From positions 1 to 64,000 of the IMG/VR virus record IMGVR_UViG_3300048438_000153: a stretch of DNA of 64,000 nucleotides; one strand, given 5' to 3'. A program made the translations under genes and the position numbers. This DNA is from a virus. This document shows positions 37,901-50,000 of the stretch, in pieces. The notes beneath the pieces were generated by a model. It did no database searches, was not told where the DNA came from, and worked only from the letters and a program-made list of their open reading frames with translations. Positions within the stretch are counted from its first letter, which is position 1. Each line of letters starts with the position of its first letter.

Positions 37901-40300
37901 GATCATGCACTCGTCGTCTCGGCTGTCGAGGTACTGAGTCCTCATCTCTGCAAAGAGAGTATGCGTCGGCTCATTGACGAACAGACTGTCGTTAGACCCA
38001 ACTCTGAGAAGATACACCCAATTTTGTGGAGTTCCCTCCCCATTCCATGCTGTGTATGTGGGCGCGTCATTGTAAGAAAGAATCCCGCCTTCAAGGAGAG
38101 AAGAGTTAGACCCCGCACCAATAATCTTAAAGACACCATTATTCGTGATCTGCTGATCTTTGTCTCCATAAAGGACTAGATACGCCTTTGAGGAAAGACC
38201 ACTCAGATCGCGCTGATTATCTGTAATCAAATCATCAAGAGTCGTTGTGTTATAAAGAATGTTGGCGGTGTAGATCGCGTCTAAGTCTGAAGCTACCTTG
38301 ATTGCCCACACATCCGTGTAGATCGCAGTCCTTCTTTCCCACGCGAGATTCCTAAGATTTCCTGTGGTGGTTTCTGCGACTAGTCCACTCGCAGTAAAGA
38401 AATCCTCACCAAGCACGATATAGGGATCTTCAAACTTACTAACCGCTGTTGGAGACACATACTCACCTTGAGTACCCGACTCTCCAAAACCATTCGGTCT
38501 GTTGTAGTTCGTGAACTTAATCTTGAATGGGTCAAATCGACCCTCTGACTCTTCAGGAGAAATGAACCTCACCACTTTTGTGTCGAGGTCAGGCTTGAGC
38601 CCCCCACGCGCCCCTGACGCATTGTCAGAACCGCCGATATTGAACTTAATGAAAGAGCCATTCTGAACAGGGTTCGTCGCGTAAAAGAACGCCGTAGGAT
38701 TGAACTTCGCACCGATAGTCCATGTAGAAAGAAGAGACGCATCTATAGATACGGATGTAAGACCATTCGAGTTCGTCGCTGTCGTAGGGTCTACTAAGAA
38801 AGTAACATCGTCTTGTCTTACAGGGGCATCTGACCAAGTAGTTCTAATCCCATCGGGAGCGTCAACGATACTCGCATAGTTGCGTGCTTCTCCTCCAAGA
38901 CTAACGAGGACAGAAACCTCCTCTACTTTCTTTCCTATGCTATTCGATCCTGAACCCGCTTGCTTGTAGGTGGTCCTCATGTCTCCTACAAGCAAGTCAC
39001 GCACAGAGCTCTCTAAGATTCGGTTGTAGTCCCACTCACCGAGAGAAACAGAGTGCCTGAGATCGAGGACATCATCACTCACGATTTGGTCTGCGAAAAG
39101 ACCATCGGGTCGGGCTACGTGGATCTCAATCTTACTGCCTACTGCGTGGTTCTTGGCTTGTGTGCCAGCTCGCCCTCTCCCCTCGATAGTAAATGTCTTA
39201 GCACCTGTATCTACCGCGCTTATGGAGATGACCTCTTTCTCCTGACCTTCACCGATTACTAAGAATCTCTTTCCTGACCCCCCCTGAGCTATGCCGAAGA
39301 AAGAAGGGTCGTCGAGCGCGGAGCTGAACCCCCCTGATGTCGCATAGCTGATGTTCGCAGATGGCACTGCGTCATCATAGCTGAGTGCTGTCCCTAGTGT
39401 TGTCTCAGAAAGTAACTCTGAAGACTCCGTAGGTCTGCGAGAAATAGAGCCATTGTGGTTAGGAGCACCCGCAGAGATCGCTTGATAGAGATTAGAGTTC
39501 CTTCTGAACACCGCACATACAGGGATCGCGTACACATAACCGTCTACAGCTCCCAAGTCATTCTTAGAAGCTGTGTCTCCATCCCCCGCTCTCCAAAGAC
39601 CCACGTCGCCGTTTTCTTTCTGATTGGAGAACGTGTAGCCGAGCACAGGATTTGCAGTAGCGCCCTGAGCTAAGACGTTTGCATCACCGAGACCTGAAGG
39701 GTGACTCACGATGTCTACGTTTGCACCTTGAACTCTTAAGCGGTACTGAACTTGGACTCTCTTAGTTGTCTCGAACCCTAGTGTGGGGTCGATCATCTCA
39801 TCGGCAAAGCTAGAGGCGGTATACAGCACGTTTCCATACGGATAGACTGTAGATGCGTCAGGTCTGTTGTTTGAGTCGCTAGGATCTAAGACTGCCTTCC
39901 AAACTTCGAGAAAGACTACATTCGTTTCAGAGTCAGTCGTGGGCGGTGTGGGGAGCTTAACTACGTTAGTGACCCCATCAGAACTCTCAGTCCCGATCAC
40001 AGGGATAACCCACCCATTTACGAGAGCTACGAGAGGGTTGTCTAAACCTCTCTTAACTTCAAAGTAGTTTGTAGACTGATCGAAGAAAGAGAAATCGTCG
40101 TCAGCTCTTGTTGGGTCAAGTAGGAAACCACTGTGAGTCGTCTTTCTAATCACTTCAGAAAGAGCCTCTGACCCTATTTGCCCAACGAGGTTGAGCTCGC
40201 TGTCCATAGGGGGCTTTCCCGCTTGCCATATCACCTGTGAGAGTTGACGGTCTATGACCTCCATCACTCTGCTTACACCATCTTTGAAGTTATCAGCCAT
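34946..40300 (-). CDS. Giant virion protein with DSELN module (1784 residues)
   Basis: The ATG at 40300 is preferred to TTG at 40306; GGAG lies upstream. Residues 20-40 (VIWQAGKPPMDSELNL) and later VFLEVWKAV, TKRVQVQYRLRV, VDGYVYAIPVCAVFRRN and RPDGLFADQ match in order a module at the start of the 1077-residue protein (57821), so the two are paralogues for about the first 450 residues. QxGxxxxDSELN also recalls the QQGRVLLDADWNE opening of DUF6519-type surface proteins; this is a resemblance only. The rest is beta-rich. Probably a tail-fibre or baseplate protein. Confidence 0.75.
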   Translation of the reverse strand: MADNFKDGVSRVMEVIDRQLSQVIWQAGKPPMDSELNLVGQIGSEALSEVIRKTTHSGFLLDPTRADDDFSFFDQSTNYFEVKRGLDNPLVALVNGWVIPVIGTESSDGVTNVVKLPTPPTTDSETNVVFLEVWKAVLDPSDSNNRPDASTVYPYGNVLYTASSFADEMIDPTLGFETTKRVQVQYRLRVQGANVDIVSHPSGLGDANVLAQGATANPVLGYTFSNQKENGDVGLWRAGDGDTASKNDLGAVDGYVYAIPVCAVFRRNSNLYQAISAGAPNHNGSISRRPTESSELLSETTLGTALSYDDAVPSANISYATSGGFSSALDDPSFFGIAQGGSGKRFLVIGEGQEKEVISISAVDTGAKTFTIEGRGRAGTQAKNHAVGSKIEIHVARPDGLFADQIVSDDVLDLRHSVSLGEWDYNRILESSVRDLLVGDMRTTYKQAGSGSNSIGKKVEEVSVLVSLGGEARNYASIVDAPDGIRTTWSDAPVRQDDVTFLVDPTTATNSNGLTSVSIDASLLSTWTIGAKFNPTAFFYATNPVQNGSFIKFNIGGSDNASGARGGLKPDLDTKVVRFISPEESEGRFDPFKIKFTNYNRPNGFGESGTQGEYVSPTAVSKFEDPYIVLGEDFFTASGLVAETTTGNLRNLAWERRTAIYTDVWAIKVASDLDAIYTANILYNTTTLDDLITDNQRDLSGLSSKAYLVLYGDKDQQITNNGVFKIIGAGSNSSLLEGGILSYNDAPTYTAWNGEGTPQNWVYLLRVGSNDSLFVNEPTHTLFAEMRTQYLDSRDDECMIAFTSCSDSDRATHANLPLVAERSAPIAISTTLQYPPARGASARVLDDIHTIALRNITSDYLRNAPSRLDVDAVNEMPLPNGEVYLPVNNHIESWSKLDPEDREEISNSEIKKESEAFIDVGSKTVVLRPFSDQGIRLSGHTLSSSVLGNEKYADGNTDKFGALNLFNDARTEVYAVPQEIMPTFGRQDIPYHVKTSDVDPYMEGYNHLFSDQRNTTSSSFRVIGGQYNGSGVYPLVFATGVGGSTYGQWVANSNLANQGAFVAKKISLTGKPSSEFGDVLNGIKLPPFFGIVRLYGIYEAQDFNALAPNASIGSHETDRETPTGNAGGLPPTNLLRKDSDLFPLYILRGGGAEITVEGEEESHTYVVTEHALDISKIPTYVDGNSFSDFEYVVECTVFGFGVGFINENNFVLARKYDASDSLVGVGGGTALTNIRMCLPSPVSHTDEVYIAGTRTVYQGDPFQTIGGASPSYTDQAYRYGLIPPSNTYLLNTPRGQEETDGTSAIEVANKRSLEVLASMDFYTTMGTGAMGGLVRRNTLKDVGYSNYISDSALIASGERVALSPTQALPQTKIGLFTEVLGDGSERASATVTIFFLFFDFYSNSNGSDSYLMIEVDDSRGQGIFTYQVDVNSPPASFSDLVQEIVASFNGTLVDFVTEERNTSVSFTFFSPTLGEDGNNTTLSVSLLSASTGGARSDTGIKTKLFSGGRVGSNYDNPTLSTVSMTGGKTKPVNAISFLSDFEARDIDISLVGLTSRLPLGILVSDHDFMCEDILRDGSARLQTFGSKLTSLPSSVGADEKGRPYTKITGGSGEVLHMGDGDVLSYGAFPLAGGTKKYRVFRGGGSVYGGSGDVKGAPLTFLNDSFSEELNPVLKGSALACRAMLVRNFEETAFNAQNLSVRSHGDEIQLLIATQAVFKGKNDRLSPLPLKIGGEISPSGYGEGFACADRFRVKGLPLMKGNSQPPEDNDPAKLSLDKSIFNFKN

Positions 40301-40314
40301 TTTCAATATTCTCC

Positions 40315-41034
40315 TTAAAATATAAGGGCATACGAGAGTATGTAGAGATCGTTAATGGAGCTTTCATTAAGGAAAGCGATCCGAACCTCTCCTGTCTTTT
40401 GCTCGAAAGAAAAAGGAGCGAGGCGTTCGATCTTCTCGTATGTATTTCCATCGTTCTCAGATATATAAACAGAATACTCGCTCTCAGAAGCCTCGACATA
40501 TCTCATCACGGTAGGCTCATTCTTATCTGCGTCTGCGTAATTGGTGAGATCTACAGGAGTGGTGTCATGCCTTACTCCCTTTCTCACGATGCGCCAATAC
40601 ATCAAGAAAGTCTCTCGACCTTCACCGTCACTCGTAAGAGCTGTCAGGTCGATATTCTGAGTAATGAGCAAACCGTTCCTACCCGCAGGAGTTTCCTTTG
40701 GAACACAAGCCACGTTGGGTGTCTCTCCTACCCTAAATCGACAAGGGATATGCCCCGTTTCTTTCGGAAAGAGAGCCGAACCATCAAACTCCGCAGAGGA
40801 GTCGAGGAGAGGCTTGTAAATCAGGTGGTCGTAGGAGGGGTAAGACTCCAAGAACTTACCCTCTATGCTAGAAATAAGAGTAGGGAGATCGAAAGGGTTA
40901 TTAGCCCCTAGCTCATTTCCTATCTCTATGCAGTCAGGAAAGTCGAGGATATACTTTCCGTTCATGTAGACATACTCGTCGAAAGACTTGATAGTCTGAA
41001 CGGGTAGGTCGTCTTTTCGGGTCATGATGATCAT
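40315..41034 (-). CDS. Virion-type protein (239 residues)
   Basis: The ATG at 41034 overlaps the stop of the 4204-residue gene as TGATG with GGAGAAG before it, so translation is probably coupled. Mixed alpha/beta with beta-rich second half (SEYSVYISENDGNTYEKI) and a final hydrophobic strand (LYILSYALIF). A small partner or capping protein of the giant fibre is likely from position. No family recognised. Confidence 0.6.
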   Translation of the reverse strand: MIIMTRKDDLPVQTIKSFDEYVYMNGKYILDFPDCIEIGNELGANNPFDLPTLISSIEGKFLESYPSYDHLIYKPLLDSSAEFDGSALFPKETGHIPCRFRVGETPNVACVPKETPAGRNGLLITQNIDLTALTSDGEGRETFLMYWRIVRKGVRHDTTPVDLTNYADADKNEPTVMRYVEASESEYSVYISENDGNTYEKIERLAPFSFEQKTGEVRIAFLNESSINDLYILSYALIF

Positions 41035-44000
41035 CAGTCTTCTCCCATCGTGTTCACATCGAGTGTCCAAGCTGTACCATCAGCAGTCTCAACCTCGAAC
41101 GCGCATTTCACAGAAGAAATCCAAGCTCCGTTGTTTGAGAAAGAAGTCAGACCCCCAAAAGGTCGGCTAGGCCAAGGCACAGTCGCCTCAAGATAGACTC
41201 GCGCTCCAACAGGGAGCATCGAACCACTCTGAGAGGGGATGCCGTAGTAGTCCAAAATCTTATCGAGCCAGTTACCGACCTTGAAGCGTCTGTCTTTCGG
41301 GTCTGTTCCTCGACTCACCTCAAGTGAGCGCCCATATCTACCAAGAGAGGCAAACTGTCTGCCTGAGATGTCCGTGTAGAGGGTGTCTGCGTACAAGCTT
41401 CCTCCACTAAGCTTAGGCATAGTGATCGCAGAACTCGGAGCTTCAAAAGCATCCCCTACAGGAGTGAGTGCTATAGTGAAACTGTGGGGGCTAGATTTAG
41501 GAGACTGTCTTAAAGAGTTGGCGTCTGTCGTTCCGAAGTTACCGCCTTGAAAGTCCTCTTCATTGATGAAGGTTTCAAGAGAAATGGATGGGTGAGCAAT
41601 CGTAATCCCTGTGCTCGCCGAGTGATGGAGAGCGAGCTCATAGTTAGTGTTCTCAGGAGAGAACATCCCTGTGTCTGAGAATAAGCCTGAAGAGAAAGAA
41701 GAAAGAACACCACCACTTGTCCTCGAAGATCGTGGCATAGGGCTCGCTAAGACTGAGGCGCTTCTAATATCCTCAAAAGTCGCGAGATCGGGCAGATTGA
41801 TGTTTGCCCCTAGACCCTTCCAATTTGTAAGTGTGGTTTCTGAAGAGTAGAAGTTCTGACCACCCCACACAATCGGAGAGAAAGAGTTTACGTCAAAGTC
41901 TGAATAGATGTGGTTCTCAGATGCCGTGGAGCGAAGGTGTCCGTTGACTGTGCCTGTCGCAGAAAGACTCTCAGGATATTGGAATGAAGAAACCGTATTT
42001 CCTTTCGCTCCAAAACCTGTGTAGGCGTCGCCTACAGACCAATCGCTCACAGCTCCGCCATCTCTCTTAAATCGAACAGGGCCTACTGTGACGAACCTCT
42101 CCATGACGTTAGGCATCAAGTCTCCCGCTTCTCGGTTCACATAGAGAGGCACGATGATTGTGCCTCCTGAGAAACGGGGCTTTCCTCTGAGCGCAGAAAC
42201 GCCATCCACAATCGAGTACCGCGTCGAGTTGCTTGAATGGTTATAAGAAGAAGTAGGAGCGCGCCCACCAAAGGCGCTTCCGTTACCGCCACCGATAGAC
42301 GAGAAACTGTACTCCTGATCCATGAGGTCAGACCAATCATCAGTCGAGTTGTCTGATCTGTCCATGAAGAAGGTGTCTTCAGAGTTTCCGATGGATCCGG
42401 GTATTTCTACGACGAGGTTAAAGGTCATCGCAGAGTTCGTGGCTTTTCTCTTGTAGAACTCATAATCTGAAGGATCTTCTGCTTGAGAGATTCTTTCTGT
42501 TCGTGTGACAGTGTTATCAAGGTTGTCATATCTACCTGAAGCTACTGAGTTGTAGTGCTCTTTCGAGTTCGTGTCGAACAGTGATCCAGGTAGGTCTGCG
42601 AAGTCTCCGTTCAACCCAAAGTTGATCCACATCCTAGTTAGTCTTGAGCCTTTCGGTGTGCGCCCGAGATAGGGACTGTTAATCCCCGACCCAACCGAGC
42701 TAGACTGAGTGAAGCTGTCCGTGAGGTCAATTCTCAGAGTCGGAGGTGGCGTCGTCTCATCTATGAAGGCGCTCTTAAAACCAATGTAGAGTGGCGTTTG
42801 AATCTGCCACCACTCACCTGAAGGACTCCAAGTGTAGATGGCGTTGATCATTGTGTCAGAAACGTCACTGTACTTGTCATAACTTCTCTTAGATTCAGTG
42901 TTCCCACCCTCTGTATGGGGATTCCAAGCGAGCTGACCTCCGTTTTTACTTGCGTGTACGAAAGGATTGCCCGTCTTAGGGTTAGTGTTACCGATAGTGG
43001 TAACAGTTCCAAAATACCTGTAGCTCTGAGATGCGTTCTCTCGACCCATGAGAAGCCAAGGGCGAGAGACATCCATCATGATGCGCTCTCCGAACACATA
43101 ATCTGAGCCCCAACCACTATCAAGTGTAGATGCGATTGAGACTGAAGGCACATCATCTCCAGGCACTGTGGTGGGGTCATCATCTACGATTAAGAAACCA
43201 CTCCCATGTTCTTGGATGAAGTTGAGAGGGTCTGTAAACCTCGTATTTATAGCCCCTGTAGTCTCAAGGGCAAGCGGAGACGCGGGGACAACCATAGGTG
43301 CAACACCATACTGACCATGAGCCATCACCACAGATGAGTTAGCTGAGGAAGGCTTAATCGTCACTATCCTTTCTCTCGCTACAGGCTGAAGGGCATAGAG
43401 AATAGGGAAGTTAAGAGATCCTGTGTCGGGTAGTTCATTTGTTTCGGAGTCAGGCCAATTACCCATCACAGAAAGAGGGGCGTAGGAAACCTCAATCCCT
43501 TTCTGAGTGAAACCGCCTCTCGTTCGACAGATGATGTCCTCAACAGAGTAAGACTCGCAGTCGCCTCCCAAGAGAATATCTCCTGTAGAGGGGCATCGGT
43601 TCACCCTGAAAATGTCCGTACCCAAGTCGAACGGATCGTTATTCTCAAGGTCTTTCTTTCTCTGCCAACCAGATGCCCACGCGAAAGGATTCACATAGGT
43701 GCTAGGAAGCTCGTTTTGAAGGCGCTCATTCTGAGTGTATGTAGGCTGTCCAAAGCGATAAGGTCGAGGCTTAGTGAGGTGGACGTAAGACCCCACGTTT
43801 TCCTCAAGAAGAGGCGCTGAGAACACCCAACGAATACCGCCACTTGCTGACTGACTCTTAGTGTAGAGAGTCTCATCTGCAAGATCGAAAGTGCGAGGGG
43901 TCATAACGTATGTCGGGTCATTCTGATCTAAGACATATACGTCATAGTTAAATGCGCTCAAGCTCGCGTTTGTAGAGTAGCCCTCATACTGATTAGGGTA

Positions 44001-47000
44001 GTAGCTGTTCTTGTCTGCCCAAGCCACACTGATGTTGGAGTTGACTCCGCTCAGTCTGAAGAACCCTCTAGACTCCCTATCGTGAGATAGGGTCGTCTTG
44101 TCAGTAGAAAGATGAGTGGTTGAGTCAATCTGAGGGTGGAACTGTAAGTCCACCTGTAAGAAACATCCTCTGTTGACTACGTTCTTTCTCTGAAGCTTCG
44201 TGAGAAGCGAGGTGTCGATCTCGCAAGTGATGCCACACACTACAAATCCCTTGCTCCCGAGGACAGGGAAACGAGCGTTGTAGTCAGGTACGGCATACTT
44301 AACTTTCCACTTGATCCACTTAGCGTCTGCGTAAGAACCCCAACCTGTGTACGTCGCGCTGTTCGCTTGGTTGTATGCTTTAAGAGAGCTTCCGATACGA
44401 ACACCGTTGAAGTTGTTGTTATCATTCAAAAATCTTACAAGTAGATCGGTAGACCCCTCGTTGATTAGCGAAGTTACAGGGTCTAAGACTGAGTGGTCTG
44501 CAACTACTCCGAAGAACCTATTCGAGCCGTCCTCAGCCCAAAGGTTAACGCCCATCCAAAGAGGAGAGGTTGGCTCGTACCCTACGAGATTCTGATCTGC
44601 TCTTCCTGAGACAGTAGTGCCTGAGTAGGAAGCTAAAAAAGACTCCGAGAATTCAGAAGAAACAGGGAAGAAAGGATCAGCTACGTGGACGTCGTAGTCT
44701 TTCTCTGCGTCGTCTAGGTAGATTCTCTTTCCATTAGAGGAAGCATCGAGACACGCCCCAAGTACCATGTTTCTAGAGCGCATTGGGAGAACAGAGCCGT
44801 CTCCCGACTTCCAATCCCTAATGTACTCACCGCTTCTCTTAATCTTTCTAACCACAGCCACGTCAAAGAGGTCGAGATTAGCTGAAGAGATCCCTGTGTA
44901 TGGGTTGACGAGATAGTCTTTCTGAATGTCGATGATGACGTACCAACCCACATAAGCGTACTCGTAAGTCCCACAGACGTATATTTTTCTACCGATGTCA
45001 CTCTCTAAGAAAGAGTAGTCTCGATCATAGAAAATCGCGTCAGCTTCCTCAATGTAAGTCGTGTAGGAGGTCGCCTTATCGAACGGCACAGCGATCCCAC
45101 CCTTAACTGATCTGTGACCGAGCACAGGAACGAACTCCACATTAGGCACAACTCTGAACTTATGTCCGACAAGAGGTCTACGAACATAGCCATTGTCGGA
45201 GACATCTCCGAAGCCGTTTTTCTGAGAGCTCGCGTCGTTTCTGTCTAAGCAGTCTTGCTCGTAGTCAAAGTCACCTGAGAGATCATAGAAAATCTCAGGT
45301 GACGTGTTGCCATTATTGCCTATCGCGCTCCCCGCAGTCATTTTTCTTATCGGAGCGCGGGAGAAAGAAAGGTTGGGGTTTGAGTCTAGCTCATCGTAAT
45401 CTGAGAAATAGAGGTTGTTGTGTGCATACTTAACCACATCTCCAGGCTGAGAAATGGGCTTAAGGTGAGAGTGCCAACCTCTATACCTTCCGACATCACC
45501 TACTGTGTAGAAAGTACCTGTGGTAACATCTTCAAGTATCATCCCATCAAGAAGTCTTACTTGCATATTTGATGTCATAGGGTCATCAGGAGACTCTAGG
45601 ATATCGCTTCTCTGAGTCGCTGATAAACCCTCAGAGATCAGATCATTTTGAGTGAGGTTGAAGTCATAGTCATATGTGTTGTTTACACCCCAGTCAGGTA
45701 ACCCTACAGGGTAGTCAATCTTATTAACATATCTGTTGTCGTCTGCCTGAGAAAGAGCACTCTGCACATCAGGGTATAGGTCGAGGTATGGAGTGGAGGA
45801 GCTGTAGGTTGTGCTGAAACCTAAGCTGAACCCATAAAGAGCTGTGTCTATACTAGCTAATCTGAAGAAAAGGACAGACAAGTCAGGCGTGCCTGTGTCA
45901 GCTACGTTAGCGCCCGTAACTACATAGAATCTATCAACATATAAAGGCAGATCGAAAGCACCCCCCGCGTTCCAAGTGCCTCCACCCGTAGGCAAGTTAG
46001 CTGAGTTAGCAGCCTTAACAAAAGGTCGCCCATTTCCTACAGGGTCAGTTTTCTGCTCTATGGGTGCAGTAGCGGTTGCACCGTAAGTCGCGGTATCTAT
46101 CTCCACAAAGACCTTTCTCTTATTATAGTCGAGATAGAAAACAGCGAAGCCCTCGTCACTGTTAGCTGACGAGCTGTTGTAGTAAGCATAAACATAGATC
46201 GTGCGAGTGTCTGAGGGATTCTCGAAAAGAACACTCTGACCACCCCATGTCACGCTCTCGTTTGAGCGTGAGTGGTGGTAAGCCTGAGAAAGAATGCCCG
46301 CATCAAACTCATCTACTCTATCCGAAATCCCTCCGCCCGAGTTAGTCTTAGGGCTGTGGCTGACAGGGAAATATCGACTTGACGCTGTTTCTCTTTCAAA
46401 GACACCATGCTCTTGCATGACGTTCCCAAGAGTCACAGCAAAGTTGCCTCCATACGCAAACCTAGAAGGTCCGTTATAGAACTCGTACAGAGGCAAGTCC
46501 GTAGGAGAAATACCTGTCCTAATCTTAGTCTTTGACCCGTACCCAATCGAGGTAAGCTCTTCGGTGAAGCTGTTGGCGCGCTCAAAGACCCTACCCCCAA
46601 GAGTAGAAGGTCCTTTCGGAAGCAACATACACTCACCGTAAGTCGGGATTTCAAGACCTCTCAAGCCTCGGTCAGACTTAGCTCCCTTCGCCATAGAAGC
46701 GACGATATCTGCACCTGTTGCGTCTTGTGGTCTGAAAGCTCTTTCGTAGACAACTGTGCCTCCTGTCTTAACCCTGATCCCTGTCTTTGACCAAGGCAAG
46801 ATTGTATCACTAGGCAGAGGTGGAGGTGGCGCGCTCAAGAAGTAGCTAGGTAGAGAGCCTGTGCCATAAGAGTTAGGGATGGAGTCTTGAATGAGAGCGA
46901 TGTAACCCTGTGAGTTATTTCCGCCATTCCAAGCACCGAAGGCGCTCCATCTCTCTCCGAAACTCAAGAGCCTTGACTGATAACTCTTAGTAGTGCTCGC

Positions 47001-50000
47001 TGATAGATCGGCCTCGTTCTTTCTAGCGAAAGCACCGTTTGCTGTGCGCGCATCATCAATTACTAAGTCTGAGTCATGACCCGCGACAACCACATCGCCA
47101 TAGAACTCGGCGCGGTTGAAACGACTTGGGAGGGAGACAGCGTTGCCGTCTCTCAAGTCGAGGCGAGAGTCCATGAGTGGGCTAGAATAGATACTAAGAC
47201 TACCTAGTGAGTCGAAGTTTCCTTTCTGCGGATGTACTCGAACAGCGTTACCCGAAACCACGCCAAGACCACCATCGAGAACAACACCTAAGCCGAACCT
47301 CTCAGGGTAGCCAAGAGACACATACCCTGACTCACCATTCTCAAAGAGTTGCTTGGTTGTACTGCTCGCTGACTCGTCAAGTCGATCTGATCTCTCTGAA
47401 GAGTAGACAGCTAGACGGGCGGGTGAGTCTCCGATGAAGTCTCCAATGCGAGTTCTTAAAGAGTCAACGAAGCTCAAGGGCTCTCTAGAAAGAGTCTCTC
47501 CCTGATAGGTCGTCTGATAAGAGGTCAAGAACGCAAGGGAAGATGTCTTTCCTCTATGATCCATATTTCGATGGACACCGAGAAGTCTTAGTCCTAGAGT
47601 AGTGTCCCTGAGCGTCTCGTCTGAATCGAAGTAATCCATCGGCGCGAGCTCAAGGCTCAGGGGCATATCTGCGTTGTGGTTATCTGAGTAACCGAGCGGA
47701 ACGATTTCTGCGGGGAAAGAATCTCGACCCAATGCTCTAGGGTTCACCTCAAGACCGTGTAAGTCTGAAGGAGCGCCTGAAGGACTGCCCCCTTGATCCA
47801 CGACGTCAAAGACCACTACGTCATGGTAGTAGTTGCCCGCGCTCCTCTTCAGCACTCTCCAACTGTGACCTAGCTTAGCTGTAGGCTTAGAAAGAAGAGA
47901 GTTCTCGTAGTAGGTAGAGCCGATCACTAACTCTGAAGGAGTGAGCGCATTAGCCCCCTGATTAGAAGCAGACTGATCAGGGTAGATAGACCTGATCTCA
48001 TCGGACTCGACACGCACCATGATGTTCGCCACGATGGTGTTAAGAGATGATCTCGTATGGGTCGTATAATCGCTCCCATAGCCATGAAGAGTATTTCTAG
48101 TACCCTGACCTGATTCAATGTCAGAAGCGTCCACAGGCATTAAGACAGGAGTGTCTATGATCTTGTAGATACCCCAGTTGTCGTCATGGTTAACATCAGA
48201 GCCGTCTGTGTGCTTATATCTCATCAGAGCGACGTAAGCATCTCTTAAAGAAGGGAGTGCCATCGTCGGTATTTCTGAAGAAGAGAACTGCGCCATATGG
48301 AAGAGCGCGCTACCGATGTCAGCCTCAGTACCGTACTGATTCGGGAAGTTAGCCGAGACTTGTCTCTCTGTGCTCCCTACAGGCTCAGAAACCTCACGCC
48401 CGAGACTCTTGGAGATACCCTTAAGATCTGCTAGGGTAAGACCCAAAGAAATCGTGGCTGTTCTACGCACAGAAACATCCGTGATTGCTCCACTCGAAAC
48501 AGGGCCGAACAATCCCGCGCCTGACGGCATATGAGCGCCCCCCTGAGACTTCAGACTGAGGTTAGTGAAACCCTGTGCTGATTTCTGAGCTTGTAGTCCT
48601 GATGTGGTCGGGCCTGTACCTGTCTGATTGTAGGGCAAGAAAGCAGAGGTCACATCGAGAGTCACGTCAGCGTTCGAGATTAAGAAATCAGTGTTGGTAG
48701 GAGGCGCATAGTCCGTGTGCATGACAAACGCGGTGTTATCGTCAGACCCCAAGATCCTCATGTTTCTGATGAACAGGTTGATATCACCTGATACACGCAG
48801 ACCTGAGTTCCCCCCGAACACCGCCGACTTATAGTCTGACTTCTTTCCTTTCTCTCTCGTAGTATGACCAATCGTACTAGAGAAAGAACCTCCTGTTCCT
48901 AAAGGCAAGCTCACATAGGAGAACACACCATGCTCAAGGAAAGTCTCGAATACTCTTAACTCATCTTCTCCGTACTGACCAACGTCCTGACCACCTCTGT
49001 AGCCTGAAGTACCAAGACCGCCTGAGACAGAAGCGAAGCTGATCCCCGCATGAGTCTGAGGAAGTCCGTTGAACAGACCCAATCGACCCCCTGAAAGAAG
49101 AGACGCGCTCTGTGTTCCGAAAGAGCCGAAGCCTCCATCAATTGCGCCCACGTCTCTGTTCTCAGAGAACTCAGAATAACCGAGCTGTGTAGGCACTGAA
49201 GCGGTGGTCAGGAGACTCCTCAAGTTGCCTTGAGTCCAAAAGAAGCTGTTGCCCCCTACAACCGAAGCTGAGATTAAGTTGCTCCCTGTCGCCTCTGTGA
49301 AAGAAGCACTGAAGCTCTGCTCGCTCACATGGGCAAAGACAGGCTGATAGTAAGAAAGCCCACTGAAGCCCCCGTACTGTCCGTTCACCGCTTTAAGAGA
49401 AGCCTGATACTCGTACTTACCTACCGAGCTCTGAGAGCGCCATGTTACTTTCGCCTTAGCGATTCTCGGAGTTCCCGAAACACTTGCGTTCAAGTAGATG
49501 TCGTCACCTAGCTCGATCACGTTAGGTGAGTAGAGGTCGCGAGAGAAATACTCTGAAGACACAGAGACAATCATGTCTTCATATCCCGTGTGGAACTCGC
49601 TCATCAAGGGCTTAAAGAAGCTAGACCTTTCTCTTTTGTTAACAGAGAAAGTACAGACTAAACCGAGATAAGTGCTCTCCTGAACGTCTGTTGACGTAGG
49701 GTATACATAGTCACGAGATACCCATGTGTAAAGCCCTAGCTCCTCCTCATTGAGATCATCTTCTGAACTGAAGCCGAAGTGTGGATTGTCGAGCCAATGG
49801 TCTTGAGCCAAGAAATCGAAAGATTCTCCCACGTTCTTTTGACCGCCTGTCGCGTCTAAGAAAGGTAGGAGGTCAAAGTATCCAGTGCCGTCGTTAGTGT
49901 AGTAGTCAGGGGCGATCCTGTTTCTGATCGGGCTTCCTGAGTCTCTTTCGTTTCCGTCATAGATCCCATCTAAGAGTCTTAAATAGAGCGATGGCTGAGG